From Nocardioides zeae (GTDB taxonomy: Bacteria; Actinomycetota; Actinomycetes; Propionibacteriales; Nocardioidaceae), in NCBI RefSeq assembly GCF_010686755.1, contig NZ_JAAGXA010000013.1:32420-96419 (forward strand): DNA of 64,000 nt. The letters are read 5' to 3'. How positions within the stretch are numbered: position 1 is the first letter of the stretch; the number at the start of each line of letters is the position of its first letter. The notes under the pieces were generated by a model. The model worked only from the letters and a program-made list of their open reading frames with translations, was not told the DNA's origin and did no database searches. The position numbers and the translations under genes are program-made. This document shows positions 50,608-58,003 of this stretch, one piece after another.

Positions 50608-51453
50608 TCACCGCGCCGGGGCCAATCCCAGGACCTCCCGGACCCGAGACGGTGCCATCGGCGTCCGGTGGACTAGACCACCCAGGGTCACGACCCGCTC
50701 CACGAGACGGCGGTTGCTCCCGACCGGCTCGCCCGGCGCGAGGGTGAGCGTGTCCTCCATGCCGACACGGAGGTGGCCCCCCTTGGCGAGGGCGGCCATC
50801 GCCACCGTCATCGCCGTGCGCCCGATGCCCGTCGCCGACCACGACGTGACTTGCGGCGGCAGGGCCGCGACGGCCGCGACGAGCGCGTCGGCCGTGCCCG
50901 GCATCCCACCCGGCACCCCCATGACGAGGTCGCAGTGCACCCGGTCGCCGACCGGCAGTCCGTCCTTCGCCAGGAGCCGGCCCAGGGCCGCGACGTGCCC
51001 GAGGTCGAAGAGCTCGAACTCGGGCGCGATGCCCCGCTCCCGGGCGGCGCGGTGGAGGTCGCGCACGAAGGGCCACGGGTTGAGGAAGACGTCGTCGCCG
51101 AAGTTCACGGTGCCGAGCGTGATGGAGCAGGAGTCGGGGGCGGCGTCGAGCACGCGCAGCCGGTCCTCGAGGGGGTCGTGCACCGAGCCCCCGGTGGACA
51201 GCTGCACGACGAGCGCCGTCGACTCCCGCAGCGCGGCGACCGTCTCGCGCAGGAGCCCGGGATCGAGCGTCGGGCGGTGGTCGGCGTCGCGCACGTGGAC
51301 GTGGATCAGTCCCGCACCCGCCGCCTCGCACTCCTTCGCCGTCGCGACGAGCTCGTCGAGCGTCGTCGGCAGGTCCGGGCAGTCCGCCTTGGCGGTCTCG
51401 GCCCCCGTGGGGGCGACGGTGATGAGCAGGTCGTCGACGACGGTGTCAGCCAT
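50608..51453 (-). CDS. BKACE family (beta-keto acid cleavage enzyme, DUF849)
   Basis: The 281-residue TIM-barrel enzyme has the zinc-binding IHVHVRD motif and QLSTGGS, typical of 3-keto-5-aminohexanoate cleavage enzymes (PF05853). These condense a beta-keto acid with acetyl-CoA to give acetoacetate and a CoA ester. The actual beta-keto acid substrate cannot be read from sequence. It stands alone, with no lysine-fermentation genes nearby. Confidence 0.87.
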   Translation of the reverse strand: MADTVVDDLLITVAPTGAETAKADCPDLPTTLDELVATAKECEAAGAGLIHVHVRDADHRPTLDPGLLRETVAALRESTALVVQLSTGGSVHDPLEDRLRVLDAAPDSCSITLGTVNFGDDVFLNPWPFVRDLHRAARERGIAPEFELFDLGHVAALGRLLAKDGLPVGDRVHCDLVMGVPGGMPGTADALVAAVAALPPQVTSWSATGIGRTAMTVAMAALAKGGHLRVGMEDTLTLAPGEPVGSNRRLVERVVTLGGLVHRTPMAPSRVREVLGLAPAR

Positions 51454-51509
51454 CCCGCCATGCTGGCAGAAGATCCTGCGGTCGAGAACACCTCCGGCGG
51501 GAGGATCTC

Positions 51510-51632
51510 CTACGGCGTGCGGGTCACCGCGAGGTAGCAGAGCACGAGAGTGACGATCGACAGGATGACGAGCAGCGAGTACTGCAGCGCCCTCACCAGG
51601 CGACGCTCCTCAACCGGACTGCGACGAGCCAT
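51510..51632 (-). CDS. Small membrane protein (40 aa)
   Basis: A 40-codon frame starts MARRSPVEERRLVRALQYSL and continues with one membrane helix (LLVIL...VLCYLAV). The basic N-terminus followed by a helix is a common actinobacterial small-membrane-protein pattern. GAGGGTTCAGGGG lies upstream as a weak ribosome site. No family recognised. Confidence 0.5.
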   Translation of the reverse strand: MARRSPVEERRLVRALQYSLLVILSIVTLVLCYLAVTRTP

Positions 51633-51935
51633 GTGCCCCTGAACCCTCCCCTGACGTGACGTTGGCGCTCACCCCTAAGGGTGGCACCGATTGCTACCGC
51701 CGGAGAACCATGTCTGGACCAGCGGTGCCGTGACCTTCCCCACGACCACGCTCAGGGGTGATAGGCCGGGTGGTGCGGACAGCTGTCGCCGTACTTCATC
51801 CGGCACCGCACCGCGCGGGCCAGCCGCTTCATCCTGCGCACTCAGAGCTCCTCGGATCGCCGTGGTCTCGACACGAAGACGCTAGGGCGGACGTCAGCGG
51901 ATCCCGCCGCCCTTGCGGCAACGTTGAGGGCGCGT
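51633..51935. other. Intergenic region with a possible 26-aa ORF
   Basis: The roughly 300-bp gap holds one weak candidate on the minus strand, 51752-51832, encoding a 26-residue peptide with RMKYGDSCPHHPAYHP at its end. There is no convincing ribosome site. Nothing else stands out. Confidence 0.3.
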
Positions 51936-52700
51936 CTAGACCACCGGGGGCAGCGACCCCGGCGTGCCCAGCCCCGCGCGGAACCGCGGGTCGGCAGCCG
52001 CTCGCCCCACGACGTACGCCGCGGTCTCCGCGCCGCCCGCCAGCCAGCGCGTGCGGAGGGTGAGCGGGCGGACCCGCCACGAACGGACCGGAGGGCCGTG
52101 GCGGTCCACCACCGGCCGGGCGCCGTCGTGCAGCGCGATCTCCAGCGGTTCCCCGGGATCGACGCGGGCGATCGCCGTCCACGGCACCTCCCACGTCGTG
52201 CCGAGGTGCTCCGCGATGACCCGGTGCGGGGTCAGCCAGACGCCGCCCGCGGTGTCCCGCCCGGGCGCGGCGACCACGAGGAACGCGACACCCGCGAGCC
52301 CGCAGGCCGACGCCAGGAGCCAGTGGGCGGAGACGAGGGCGAGCACCGCCCCGATGAGCAGTGTCACACCGGTCCCGAGCAGCACCCGGGTGACGTTCTG
52401 GACGACCGCCCGGTCGCGCGGCAGGAACAGGGCCGGCTCGCCCCCGCGCAGCACGACGAGCGTCGGTGCGGGCGGGTGGCGCTCCCCCGCGACGTACGCA
52501 CGCTCCTGGGCCACCCCGCCCGCCAGCGCGACGCAGAGCAGGAGACCCGGCACGAGCACCACGCCGTTGCCGCTGCCGAGGAGGAGGGCGAACCCGAGCA
52601 GCGTGACCACCGGCGCGACGATGCCGAGGACGACGAGCGCGCCGCGGCGCACGACGACGAGGTCGGAGGCGGGAGACGGCACCGGACCAGTGAACCGCAT
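51936..52700 (-). CDS. Membrane protein with PH-like C-terminal domain, unknown
   Basis: The 254-residue protein has two pairs of membrane helices (about residues 22-65 and 112-150) and a soluble C-terminal part with WLTPHRVIAEHLGTTWEVPW, reminiscent of bacterial PH domains. I do not recognise a specific family. ATG 52700 is taken as start because homology-like composition begins there. It lies downstream of the sseC terminator. Confidence 0.6.
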   Translation of the reverse strand: MRFTGPVPSPASDLVVVRRGALVVLGIVAPVVTLLGFALLLGSGNGVVLVPGLLLCVALAGGVAQERAYVAGERHPPAPTLVVLRGGEPALFLPRDRAVVQNVTRVLLGTGVTLLIGAVLALVSAHWLLASACGLAGVAFLVVAAPGRDTAGGVWLTPHRVIAEHLGTTWEVPWTAIARVDPGEPLEIALHDGARPVVDRHGPPVRSWRVRPLTLRTRWLAGGAETAAYVVGRAAADPRFRAGLGTPGSLPPVV

Positions 52701-52718
52701 CGGCGCCAGGACGCCGAC

Positions 52719-52745
52719 GGGCCCCGGAGCAGTGCTCCGGGGCCC
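52719..52745. terminator. Terminator after sseC
   Basis: GGGCCCCGGAGC pairs perfectly with GCTCCGGGGCCC around a 3-nt loop. It ends the sulfurtransferase operon on the minus strand. Confidence 0.8.
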
Positions 52746-52786
52746 GTGCGGTGGTGCTGTGCTGGTGGTGCGCTGCTGACCGTTGG

Positions 52787-53083
52787 TCAGATCGCGATCT
52801 CGACCTCGGCGACGACGCCGGTGCGGGCGACGACCGTGCGGTCGACGGTCTCCGCCTTCGGGGCGAGCGTGCGCAGGGTCCACTCGCCGTCGCCGGCGAA
52901 GAACCGGAAGTGGCCCGTCGCGGAGGTCGGGACCTCCGCGGTGAACTCACCGGTGCGGTCGAGCAGACGCACGTAGGCGCTCTCGACGGGCTCGCCGTCG
53001 CGCAGCACCTGGCCCTGGATCACGGCCTCCTTCGCGACGTTGACGCCGTCGAGGGAGAGGCCGCCCTTCGTTGCTCCGCACAT
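52787..53083 (-). CDS. sseC: DUF1416 protein SseC
   Basis: The 98-residue protein matches SseC (DUF1416; Rv0814c/Rv3118), always paired with the CysA-type sulfurtransferase in actinobacteria. It starts MCGATKGGLSLDGVNVAKEA, with a conserved N-terminal cysteine, and has a transthyretin-like fold pattern (VRLLDRTGEFTAEVPTSATG). Function is unknown; the N-terminal Cys may take part in sulfur transfer. It starts 1 bp after sseA ends. Confidence 0.92.
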   Translation of the reverse strand: MCGATKGGLSLDGVNVAKEAVIQGQVLRDGEPVESAYVRLLDRTGEFTAEVPTSATGHFRFFAGDGEWTLRTLAPKAETVDRTVVARTGVVAEVEIAI

Positions 53084-53084
53084 G

Positions 53085-53933
53085 TCAGGCCTCGCCGGGC
53101 TCGTCGCCGAGGGCCACGGGCACGCCCACGAGGGAGCCGTACTCGGTCCACGAACCGTCGTAGTTCTTCACGTTCTGGTGGCCGAGGAGCTCCTTGAGCA
53201 CGAACCACGTGAGCGACGAGCGCTCACCGATGCGGCAGAGCGCGATCGTGTCCTTGGAGTCGTCGATGCCGGCGTCGGCGTAGAGGGCCTTGAGGTCCTC
53301 ATCCGACTTGAAGGTGCCGTCGTCGTTGACGTTCTTGCTCCACGGCACGTTGATCGACGTGGGGACGTGGCCGGCACGCTGCGCCTGCTCCTGCGGGAGG
53401 TGGGCCGGGGCGAGGAGGCGACCCGCGTACTCGTCGGGGCTGCGCACGTCGACGAGGTTCTGCACGCCGATGGCGGCGACGGCGTCGTCACGGAAGGCGC
53501 GGATGGAGCGGTCCTGCTCCTGCGCGACGTACTGCGTGGCGGCGCGCTCGGGCACCTCGTTCGTCAGCTCGCGGGACTCGAGCTCCCACTTCTTGCGGCC
53601 GCCGTCGACCAGCTTGACGTTCGTGTGGCCGTAGAGCGTGAAGTACCAGAACGCGTAGGCCGCGAACCAGTTGTTGTTGCCGCCGTAGAGCAGCACCAGG
53701 TCGTCGTTGGAGATGCCCTTGCGGGACAGGAGCTCCTCGAACTGCTGCTTGTTGACGAAGTCGCGGCGGACCTGGTCCTGCAGCTCGGTCGTCCAGTCCA
53801 GCTTCACGGCGCCACGGATGTGGCCCTTGTCGTAGGACGTGGTGTCCTCGTCGACCTCGACGACGACGATGCCGTCGGTGTCGAGGTTGTCCTCGACCCA
53901 CTGCGTGGAGACGAGTGCGGACTCGCGGCTCAT
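53085..53933 (-). CDS. sseA: Thiosulfate/3-mercaptopyruvate sulfurtransferase
   Basis: The 282-residue protein has two rhodanese domains. The C-terminal one carries the catalytic cysteine in ALCRIGERSSLTW. It starts MSRESALVSTQWVEDNLDTD. It corresponds to M. tuberculosis CysA2/CysA3 (Rv0815c/Rv3117). It moves sulfane sulfur to an acceptor such as cyanide or thioredoxin, or supplies sulfur to cofactors. It is the middle gene of the operon DUF4395-sseA-sseC and is probably controlled by the cysteine leader peptide at 54586. Confidence 0.94.
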   Translation of the reverse strand: MSRESALVSTQWVEDNLDTDGIVVVEVDEDTTSYDKGHIRGAVKLDWTTELQDQVRRDFVNKQQFEELLSRKGISNDDLVLLYGGNNNWFAAYAFWYFTLYGHTNVKLVDGGRKKWELESRELTNEVPERAATQYVAQEQDRSIRAFRDDAVAAIGVQNLVDVRSPDEYAGRLLAPAHLPQEQAQRAGHVPTSINVPWSKNVNDDGTFKSDEDLKALYADAGIDDSKDTIALCRIGERSSLTWFVLKELLGHQNVKNYDGSWTEYGSLVGVPVALGDEPGEA

Positions 53934-54001
53934 GGTTGGTGCCTTTCGGTTGTGGTGCTGGACGTCGGGTGGGTGGTGCGGTGGTGCGGGGGCGTGCCGG
54001 G

Positions 54002-54472
54002 TCAGGCGGTCGCGCGCTTGGCCAGCAGGTAGACCTCGCAGCCCAGGCAGAACGCGAACACCGCGTTCAGCAGGGCCGCGACGAGGGCGAAGCCGACGGC
54101 CACCTGGCCGACGAGGGTCGCCCCGAGCAGGTACGCCGCCAGCGCGACCACGACGAACCCGAGGCCCACGGCCTGGGCGAAGCGCGGCGGCGCCGGGTCC
54201 TCCAGCTCCGTGGGCGGCTGCAGGCGGGGACGGACGAGGGTGCGGAACACCCAGCCGTACGGCGCGTGCTGCGGCCCCGCCGCCGCCCCGACCGCGAAGA
54301 CCGCGGCCTGGAGACCGAGCAGCACGAGCGCCGCCGTGCTGTCGCCCAGGAGGAGGGTGACGGCCAGCACGACCGAGGTGATGGCGGCGGCGACCTGCGG
54401 GCCGCGGGGGTCGATGCCGGCCGGGACCTGGGGGCGCGTGCCCGGCGTGAGCGCGGCAGAGTCGGTGGACAT
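54002..54472 (-). CDS. DUF4395 membrane protein
   Basis: The 156-residue protein has four hydrophobic segments and ends with the family motif FAFCLGCEVYLL, whose CxxC pair could be redox active. DUF4395 proteins accompany rhodanese and thioredoxin genes in actinobacterial sulfur operons. ATG 54472 is chosen. An in-frame GTG at about 54602 (encoding VSLLLIDRRPSAPRDVHAHR at its start) overlaps the leader peptide in another frame and may mark translational coupling. Confidence 0.8.
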   Translation of the reverse strand: MSTDSAALTPGTRPQVPAGIDPRGPQVAAAITSVVLAVTLLLGDSTAALVLLGLQAAVFAVGAAAGPQHAPYGWVFRTLVRPRLQPPTELEDPAPPRFAQAVGLGFVVVALAAYLLGATLVGQVAVGFALVAALLNAVFAFCLGCEVYLLAKRATA

Positions 54473-54585
54473 GGAGTTCCTGACGGTGGTGTTCGGGGTG
54501 CGGGGCTGCTGGTCGGCGTCGTCGGGGCCCAGGTGGACGTGCCGGTGGGCGTGGACGTCCCGCGGCGCGGAGGGGCGGCGGTCGA

Positions 54586-54663
54586 TCAGGAGCAGCGACA
54601 CAGGGCGGAGCGCACGCGGCAGTGGTCGACTGCGCGTCGCTTCGTCAGCAAGGTCGTGAACAC
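54586..54663 (-). CDS. Cysteine-containing leader peptide (attenuator), 25 aa
   Basis: A GTG-started frame encodes MFTTLLTKRRAVDHCRVRSA followed by LCRCS and a stop. Cysteines are at residues 15, 22 and 24. The pattern ...RRxVDxCRVxSALC matches actinobacterial putative leader peptides ahead of sulfur genes. A -10 element ends 7 nt upstream, so the mRNA should start at the GTG and be leaderless. In mycobacteria, leaderless cysteine-rich short ORFs upstream of the CysA2 operon act as cysteine-responsive attenuators. The same role is inferred here for DUF4395-sseA-sseC. Confidence 0.8.
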   Translation of the reverse strand: MFTTLLTKRRAVDHCRVRSALCRCS

Positions 54664-54670
54664 GTCGCCC

Positions 54671-54676
54671 AATGTA
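54671..54676 (-). promoter_or_regulatory. -10 element of the leaderless sulfur-operon promoter
   Basis: The minus strand has TACATT 7 nt before the leader GTG, fitting the TAnnnT consensus. A weak TTCGCG lies 17 bp further upstream at the -35 position. Confidence 0.6.
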
Positions 54677-54789
54677 GGCGGATGCTGGGTGGGCGCGAAT
54701 TCGGCGTCCGGATGGTGGGACCGGTGTTCGGTGGGTGAGATGGGGTGGGGGGCTTGGGTTGTCGGGCTGGGGCGCACGATCCCGTGGTC

Positions 54790-54850
54790 GCGAAATGTGC
54801 GGTTGGGGTGGGTCTGGTCGCGCCCGGCCTGTCCCGACGTCCCATTTCGC
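54790..54850. repeat. Imperfect palindromic intergenic repeat, copy 1
   Basis: About 61 bp start GCGAAATGTGCGGTTGGGG and end CCCATTTCGC, so the two ends pair. It matches, in the opposite orientation, the three copies at 56110-56392. Confidence 0.7.
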
Positions 54851-54989
54851 TGGGGTGGGGTAGGGGCTGAGGCGGACCCGCGACGACGCCGGCCCGCTGG
54901 ACGTCCCCAGGCGCTCGCCGGGCCGGACCCCTCCACAGGCCGTCACCGGACGGCTCCGGGAGCGCCGGGGGTGGGGCAGCGTCGTACCC

Positions 54990-56072
54990 GTGTCCCTGGA
55001 CGACGACCTCGACCTCCCCGCCGACCTGCGCCTCGGGCGTTCGCGGCAGGCCGGGTGGGAGCGGGTGACGCGCGGGGTCCATCGCCGGTCGGGCGCGGAG
55101 GAGGCCGAGCTGCTGGACCTGCGCGGGTTCCAGGAGGCGCTGCCGGACGACGCCGTGCTGACGGGGCTGACCGCTGCACGGGTGCGGGGGTGGTGGCTGC
55201 CGGGGCTTCCCGACGACGTGCCCGTGTTCGCCGCGACGAAGGTCGGCACCGGTCAGTCGCGGCGCCCGGGCGTGCGCTTGATCCGCGCGGTCGAGGCCCC
55301 GGATGTCGAACGCGTCGGGGACCTGCGGCTGGCGTCGCCGGTGCGGACGCTCCTCGACTGCGGCCGCGTGCTGGGGCCGCTGGACCTCGCGGTCGTCGTC
55401 GGCGGGGCGCTCCGGCCGCAGGGAGATGCACGTGGCGTGGGTCCCGCCGAGGTGGAGGCGGCCGCGGGGCGACCCGGCGTGCGGGGGGCGAGTGCCCTCC
55501 GCGCGGCGCTGGCACTCCTGGTCGATCCCGGTCGGGCCGAGTCCGCACCGGAGGTCACGCTGGGGGCGTTGTGCCGCACGCTGCGGGTCCCGGTCACTGC
55601 GCAGCACGAGGTGCAGGCGGCCGACGGCTCCTTCGTCGCGCGCGGCGACCTGTGGATCCCGGGCACGAGGACGCTGGTGGAGTACGACGGCGCCGGCCAC
55701 CGCGAGAAGGAGGCGTACGCCGACGGGTTGCGTCGCGACCGACGGCTCAGGACGGAGGGCTGGGGGCGGATCGCCGTCACGCAGCACGACCTCGGGGAAC
55801 GGTCGCAACAGCTGGCGCGGGAGCTGTACGACGCGGCGGGCCTCCCCCACGACCAGCGGCGGGTGCTGACGTGGTGGCGGATGCTGCGCACCAGCGGCGA
55901 GACCCCCGCCGGACGGGCGTGGCTGAGCTCGCGCTGGGCGCTGCGGACCAATGCACGGCGGGACCCGGTTCCGGACGAGCTTCCGGGCGAGCTTCCGGGC
56001 GAGCTTCCGGGCGAGGGCCCGTGCGAGGCCGGGGACGTCGAGCCCGAGGTCGACGGGCGCCGGGCGGCGTAG
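54990..56072 (+). CDS. DUF559-like protein (PD-(D/E)XK nuclease fold)
   Basis: The 360-residue protein has an N-terminal region with a winged-helix-like pattern (ALPDDAVLTGLTAARVRGWW) and a C-terminal region (about 215-300) with SFVARGDLWIPGTRTLVEYD then GAGHREKEAYADGLRRDRRL. This is the DUF559/Vsr-like endonuclease pattern, with D and E/D-x-D candidates. Similar proteins related to AbiEi-type antitoxin N-termini are common in Nocardioides. No toxin partner is adjacent. GTG 54990 is assumed. The C-terminus carries a short Pro-Gly-Glu-Leu repeat. Repeats flank the gene on both sides. Confidence 0.6.
   Translation: MSLDDDLDLPADLRLGRSRQAGWERVTRGVHRRSGAEEAELLDLRGFQEALPDDAVLTGLTAARVRGWWLPGLPDDVPVFAATKVGTGQSRRPGVRLIRAVEAPDVERVGDLRLASPVRTLLDCGRVLGPLDLAVVVGGALRPQGDARGVGPAEVEAAAGRPGVRGASALRAALALLVDPGRAESAPEVTLGALCRTLRVPVTAQHEVQAADGSFVARGDLWIPGTRTLVEYDGAGHREKEAYADGLRRDRRLRTEGWGRIAVTQHDLGERSQQLARELYDAAGLPHDQRRVLTWWRMLRTSGETPAGRAWLSSRWALRTNARRDPVPDELPGELPGELPGEGPCEAGDVEPEVDGRRAA
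55977..56012 (+). repeat. Three tandem 12-bp units in the DUF559-like gene
   Basis: GAGCTTCCGGGC is repeated three times without mismatch, encoding ELPG repeats near the protein C-terminus. Length variation here would not shift the frame. Confidence 0.85.
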
Positions 56073-56109
56073 GCGAGCCGGTGTGGGGCGGGCGCCCCGC
56101 CAAGCGGCC

Positions 56110-56392
56110 CAGAAGTGTGCAGCTGGGGCCGGTCCGACACGATGCCAGTTGCTCCAACCGCACATTTCGCACCGGGCCGGGGCCGGGGCCGAGGCCGAGG
56201 CCGGGGCGGGCGCCCCGCCAAGCGGCCCAGAAATGTGCAGCTGGGGCCGGTCCGGCGCAACCAGACCCACCCCAACCGCACACTTCGCGGGTCGGCGCGG
56301 CGCCGAGGCCCCAGCCACCACCCCGCGAGGGCCGAAATGTGCCGCTGGGGCAGGCCCGGCGCAACCAGACCCACCCCAACCGCACACTTCGC
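56110..56392. repeat. Three copies of a roughly 60-bp imperfect palindromic repeat
   Basis: Copies lie at about 56110-56170, 56228-56288 and 56333-56392. Each starts (C/G)(A/G)AA(A/G)TGTGC and ends CGCACA(C/T)TTCGC, and the arms pair imperfectly to form a long hairpin. The spacers are GC rich and contain GGGGCCGG-like runs. A fourth, inverted copy is at 54790. They resemble mobile non-coding repeats. The Gly/Pro-rich frame through them is not a gene. Confidence 0.75.
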
Positions 56393-56463
56393 GGCCCCGG
56401 CGCGGCGCCGAGCCCCGAAGCCCCAGCCCCAGGCCCCAGGCCCCAGGCCCCAGGCCCCAGGCC

Positions 56464-57573
56464 TCAGCCCAAGCGCGCGACGGCGGCGTCGATGCGCTCG
56501 TCGGTCGCGGTGAACGCGACGCGCACGTGCTGGCGCCCGGCGGCGCCGTAGAACGCACCCGGCGCCACGAGGATCCCGCGCTCGGCGAGCCACGCGACGG
56601 TGTCCCAGGCGTCCTCGCCGCGGGTGGACCACAGGTAGAGCGATGCTTCCGAGTGGTCGATCCGAAACCCGGCCCGCTCCAGGGCGGAACGCAGGCGGGT
56701 GCGGCGGGCGGCGTACCGGCTGTGCTGCTCCAGCGCGTGCGTGTCGTCACCGAGAGCGGCGATCATCGCGTGCTGCTGCGGCAGCGGCATGATGAGGCCG
56801 AGGTTCTTCCGCACGGCGAGGAGCTCGCCCACCACGGCCGGGTCGCCGGCGACGAAGGCGCAGCGGTAGCCGGCCAGGTTCGACCGCTTCGACAGCGAGT
56901 GGATGGCGAGAATGCCCTCGTGGGAGCCGCCCGAGACGTCGGGGTGCAGCACCGACGCGACGGGGCCGTCCCAGCTGTTCTCGATGTAGCACTCGTCGCT
57001 GACCAGCAGCACCCCACGCTCGCGGCACCACTCGACCACCTTGCGCAGGTGGGCCGGGGGCAGCACGCGGCCGGTGGGGTTGGACGGGCTGTTCAGGTAG
57101 AGCAGCGCCGGCACCCGCGGCCCGATCGCCGTCAGCGAATCGGTCGCCAGCGACTCCGCGCCCGCGAGGGCGGCGCTGACCTCGTACGTCGGGTACGCGA
57201 CCTCCGGCAGCACCACGAGGTCGCCCGGGCCGATGCCCAGGTGCAGCGGGAGCGCCGCGATGAGCTCCTTCGAGCCCACCACCGGCAGCACGCCGTCGAG
57301 CCCGAGGCCCGTCACGCCGTGGTTGCGCGCCAACCAGTCGATGGCCGCCTGGCGCACGGCCGGGATGCCGATCGTCGTCGGGTAGCCCGGCGCATCGGCG
57401 GCCGCGGCCAGCGCGGCCTGTGCGACCGCGGGGGTCGGGTCCACCGGCGTACCGATGGACAGGTCGACGATGCCGTCAGGGTGGGCGCGCGCCCGCTCGG
57501 CGTGCACCACCAGACCGTCCCAGGGGAAGTCGGGCAGGCGCTGGGAGACGGCGCGCCGCGCCGGGGCGCTCAC
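56464..57573 (-). CDS. dapC: N-succinyldiaminopimelate aminotransferase
   Basis: The 369-residue class I/II aminotransferase has the PLP-binding lysine in IHSLSKRSNLAGYRCAF, YLNSPSNPTGRV and a C-terminal arginine in HVRVAFTA. It makes L,L-SDAP in the lysine and meso-diaminopimelate pathway needed for peptidoglycan. Its GTG overlaps the ferredoxin stop by 4 nt; the fdxA-dapC pair is conserved in mycobacteria (Rv1177-Rv1178). Confidence 0.92.
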   Translation of the reverse strand: MSAPARRAVSQRLPDFPWDGLVVHAERARAHPDGIVDLSIGTPVDPTPAVAQAALAAAADAPGYPTTIGIPAVRQAAIDWLARNHGVTGLGLDGVLPVVGSKELIAALPLHLGIGPGDLVVLPEVAYPTYEVSAALAGAESLATDSLTAIGPRVPALLYLNSPSNPTGRVLPPAHLRKVVEWCRERGVLLVSDECYIENSWDGPVASVLHPDVSGGSHEGILAIHSLSKRSNLAGYRCAFVAGDPAVVGELLAVRKNLGLIMPLPQQHAMIAALGDDTHALEQHSRYAARRTRLRSALERAGFRIDHSEASLYLWSTRGEDAWDTVAWLAERGILVAPGAFYGAAGRQHVRVAFTATDERIDAAVARLG

Positions 57574-57893
57574 TCCTGGTTCTGGGGCGGCAGGGCGGCG
57601 ATGAAGGGGTGGTCGGCCTCGATCACGCCCATCTTCGCTGCGCCGCCGGGCGAGCCCAGGTCGTCGAAGAAGTTCACGTTGGCCGTGTAGTACTCCTTCC
57701 ACTCCTCCGGGGTGTCGTCCTCGTAGTAGATGGCCTCCACCGGGCAGACCGGCTCGCACGCGCCGCAGTCGACGCACTCGTCGGGGTGGATGTAGAGCAT
57801 CCGGTTGCCCTCGTAGATGCAGTCGACCGGACACTCGTCGACGCACGCGCGGTCCTTGACGTCCACACACGGCTGGGCGACGACGTACGTCAT
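57570..57893 (-). CDS. fdxA: 7Fe ferredoxin
   Basis: The 107-residue protein has the cysteine pattern of 3Fe-4S/4Fe-4S ferredoxins: YVVAQPCVDVKDRACVDECP and ECVDCGACEPVCPVEAIYYE. It carries electrons for redox enzymes such as P450s or reductases. It is co-transcribed with dapC. The upstream 110 bp are shared with the divergent GNAT gene. Confidence 0.95.
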   Translation of the reverse strand: MTYVVAQPCVDVKDRACVDECPVDCIYEGNRMLYIHPDECVDCGACEPVCPVEAIYYEDDTPEEWKEYYTANVNFFDDLGSPGGAAKMGVIEADHPFIAALPPQNQE

Positions 57894-58003
57894 CTCGGGG
57901 TCCTCCTGGAGTCACGGGCACGTGGTCGTGCCTTGGTGGAGCGGGGTCGATCGGGATGCAGCGGGCGCGGATCACGCGCGGCCGCCAGCCTAGTATCCGC
58001 GAG

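Noticed and set aside
54664..54936. A 116-aa frame containing the cysteine leader peptide at its end
   Set aside because: The upstream part runs through the palindromic repeat and reads as low-complexity; the -10 box places the start at 54663.
56110..56460. Gly/Pro-rich frame through the palindromic repeats as a gene
   Set aside because: The frame arises from the repeated non-coding units and has no start with a ribosome site.
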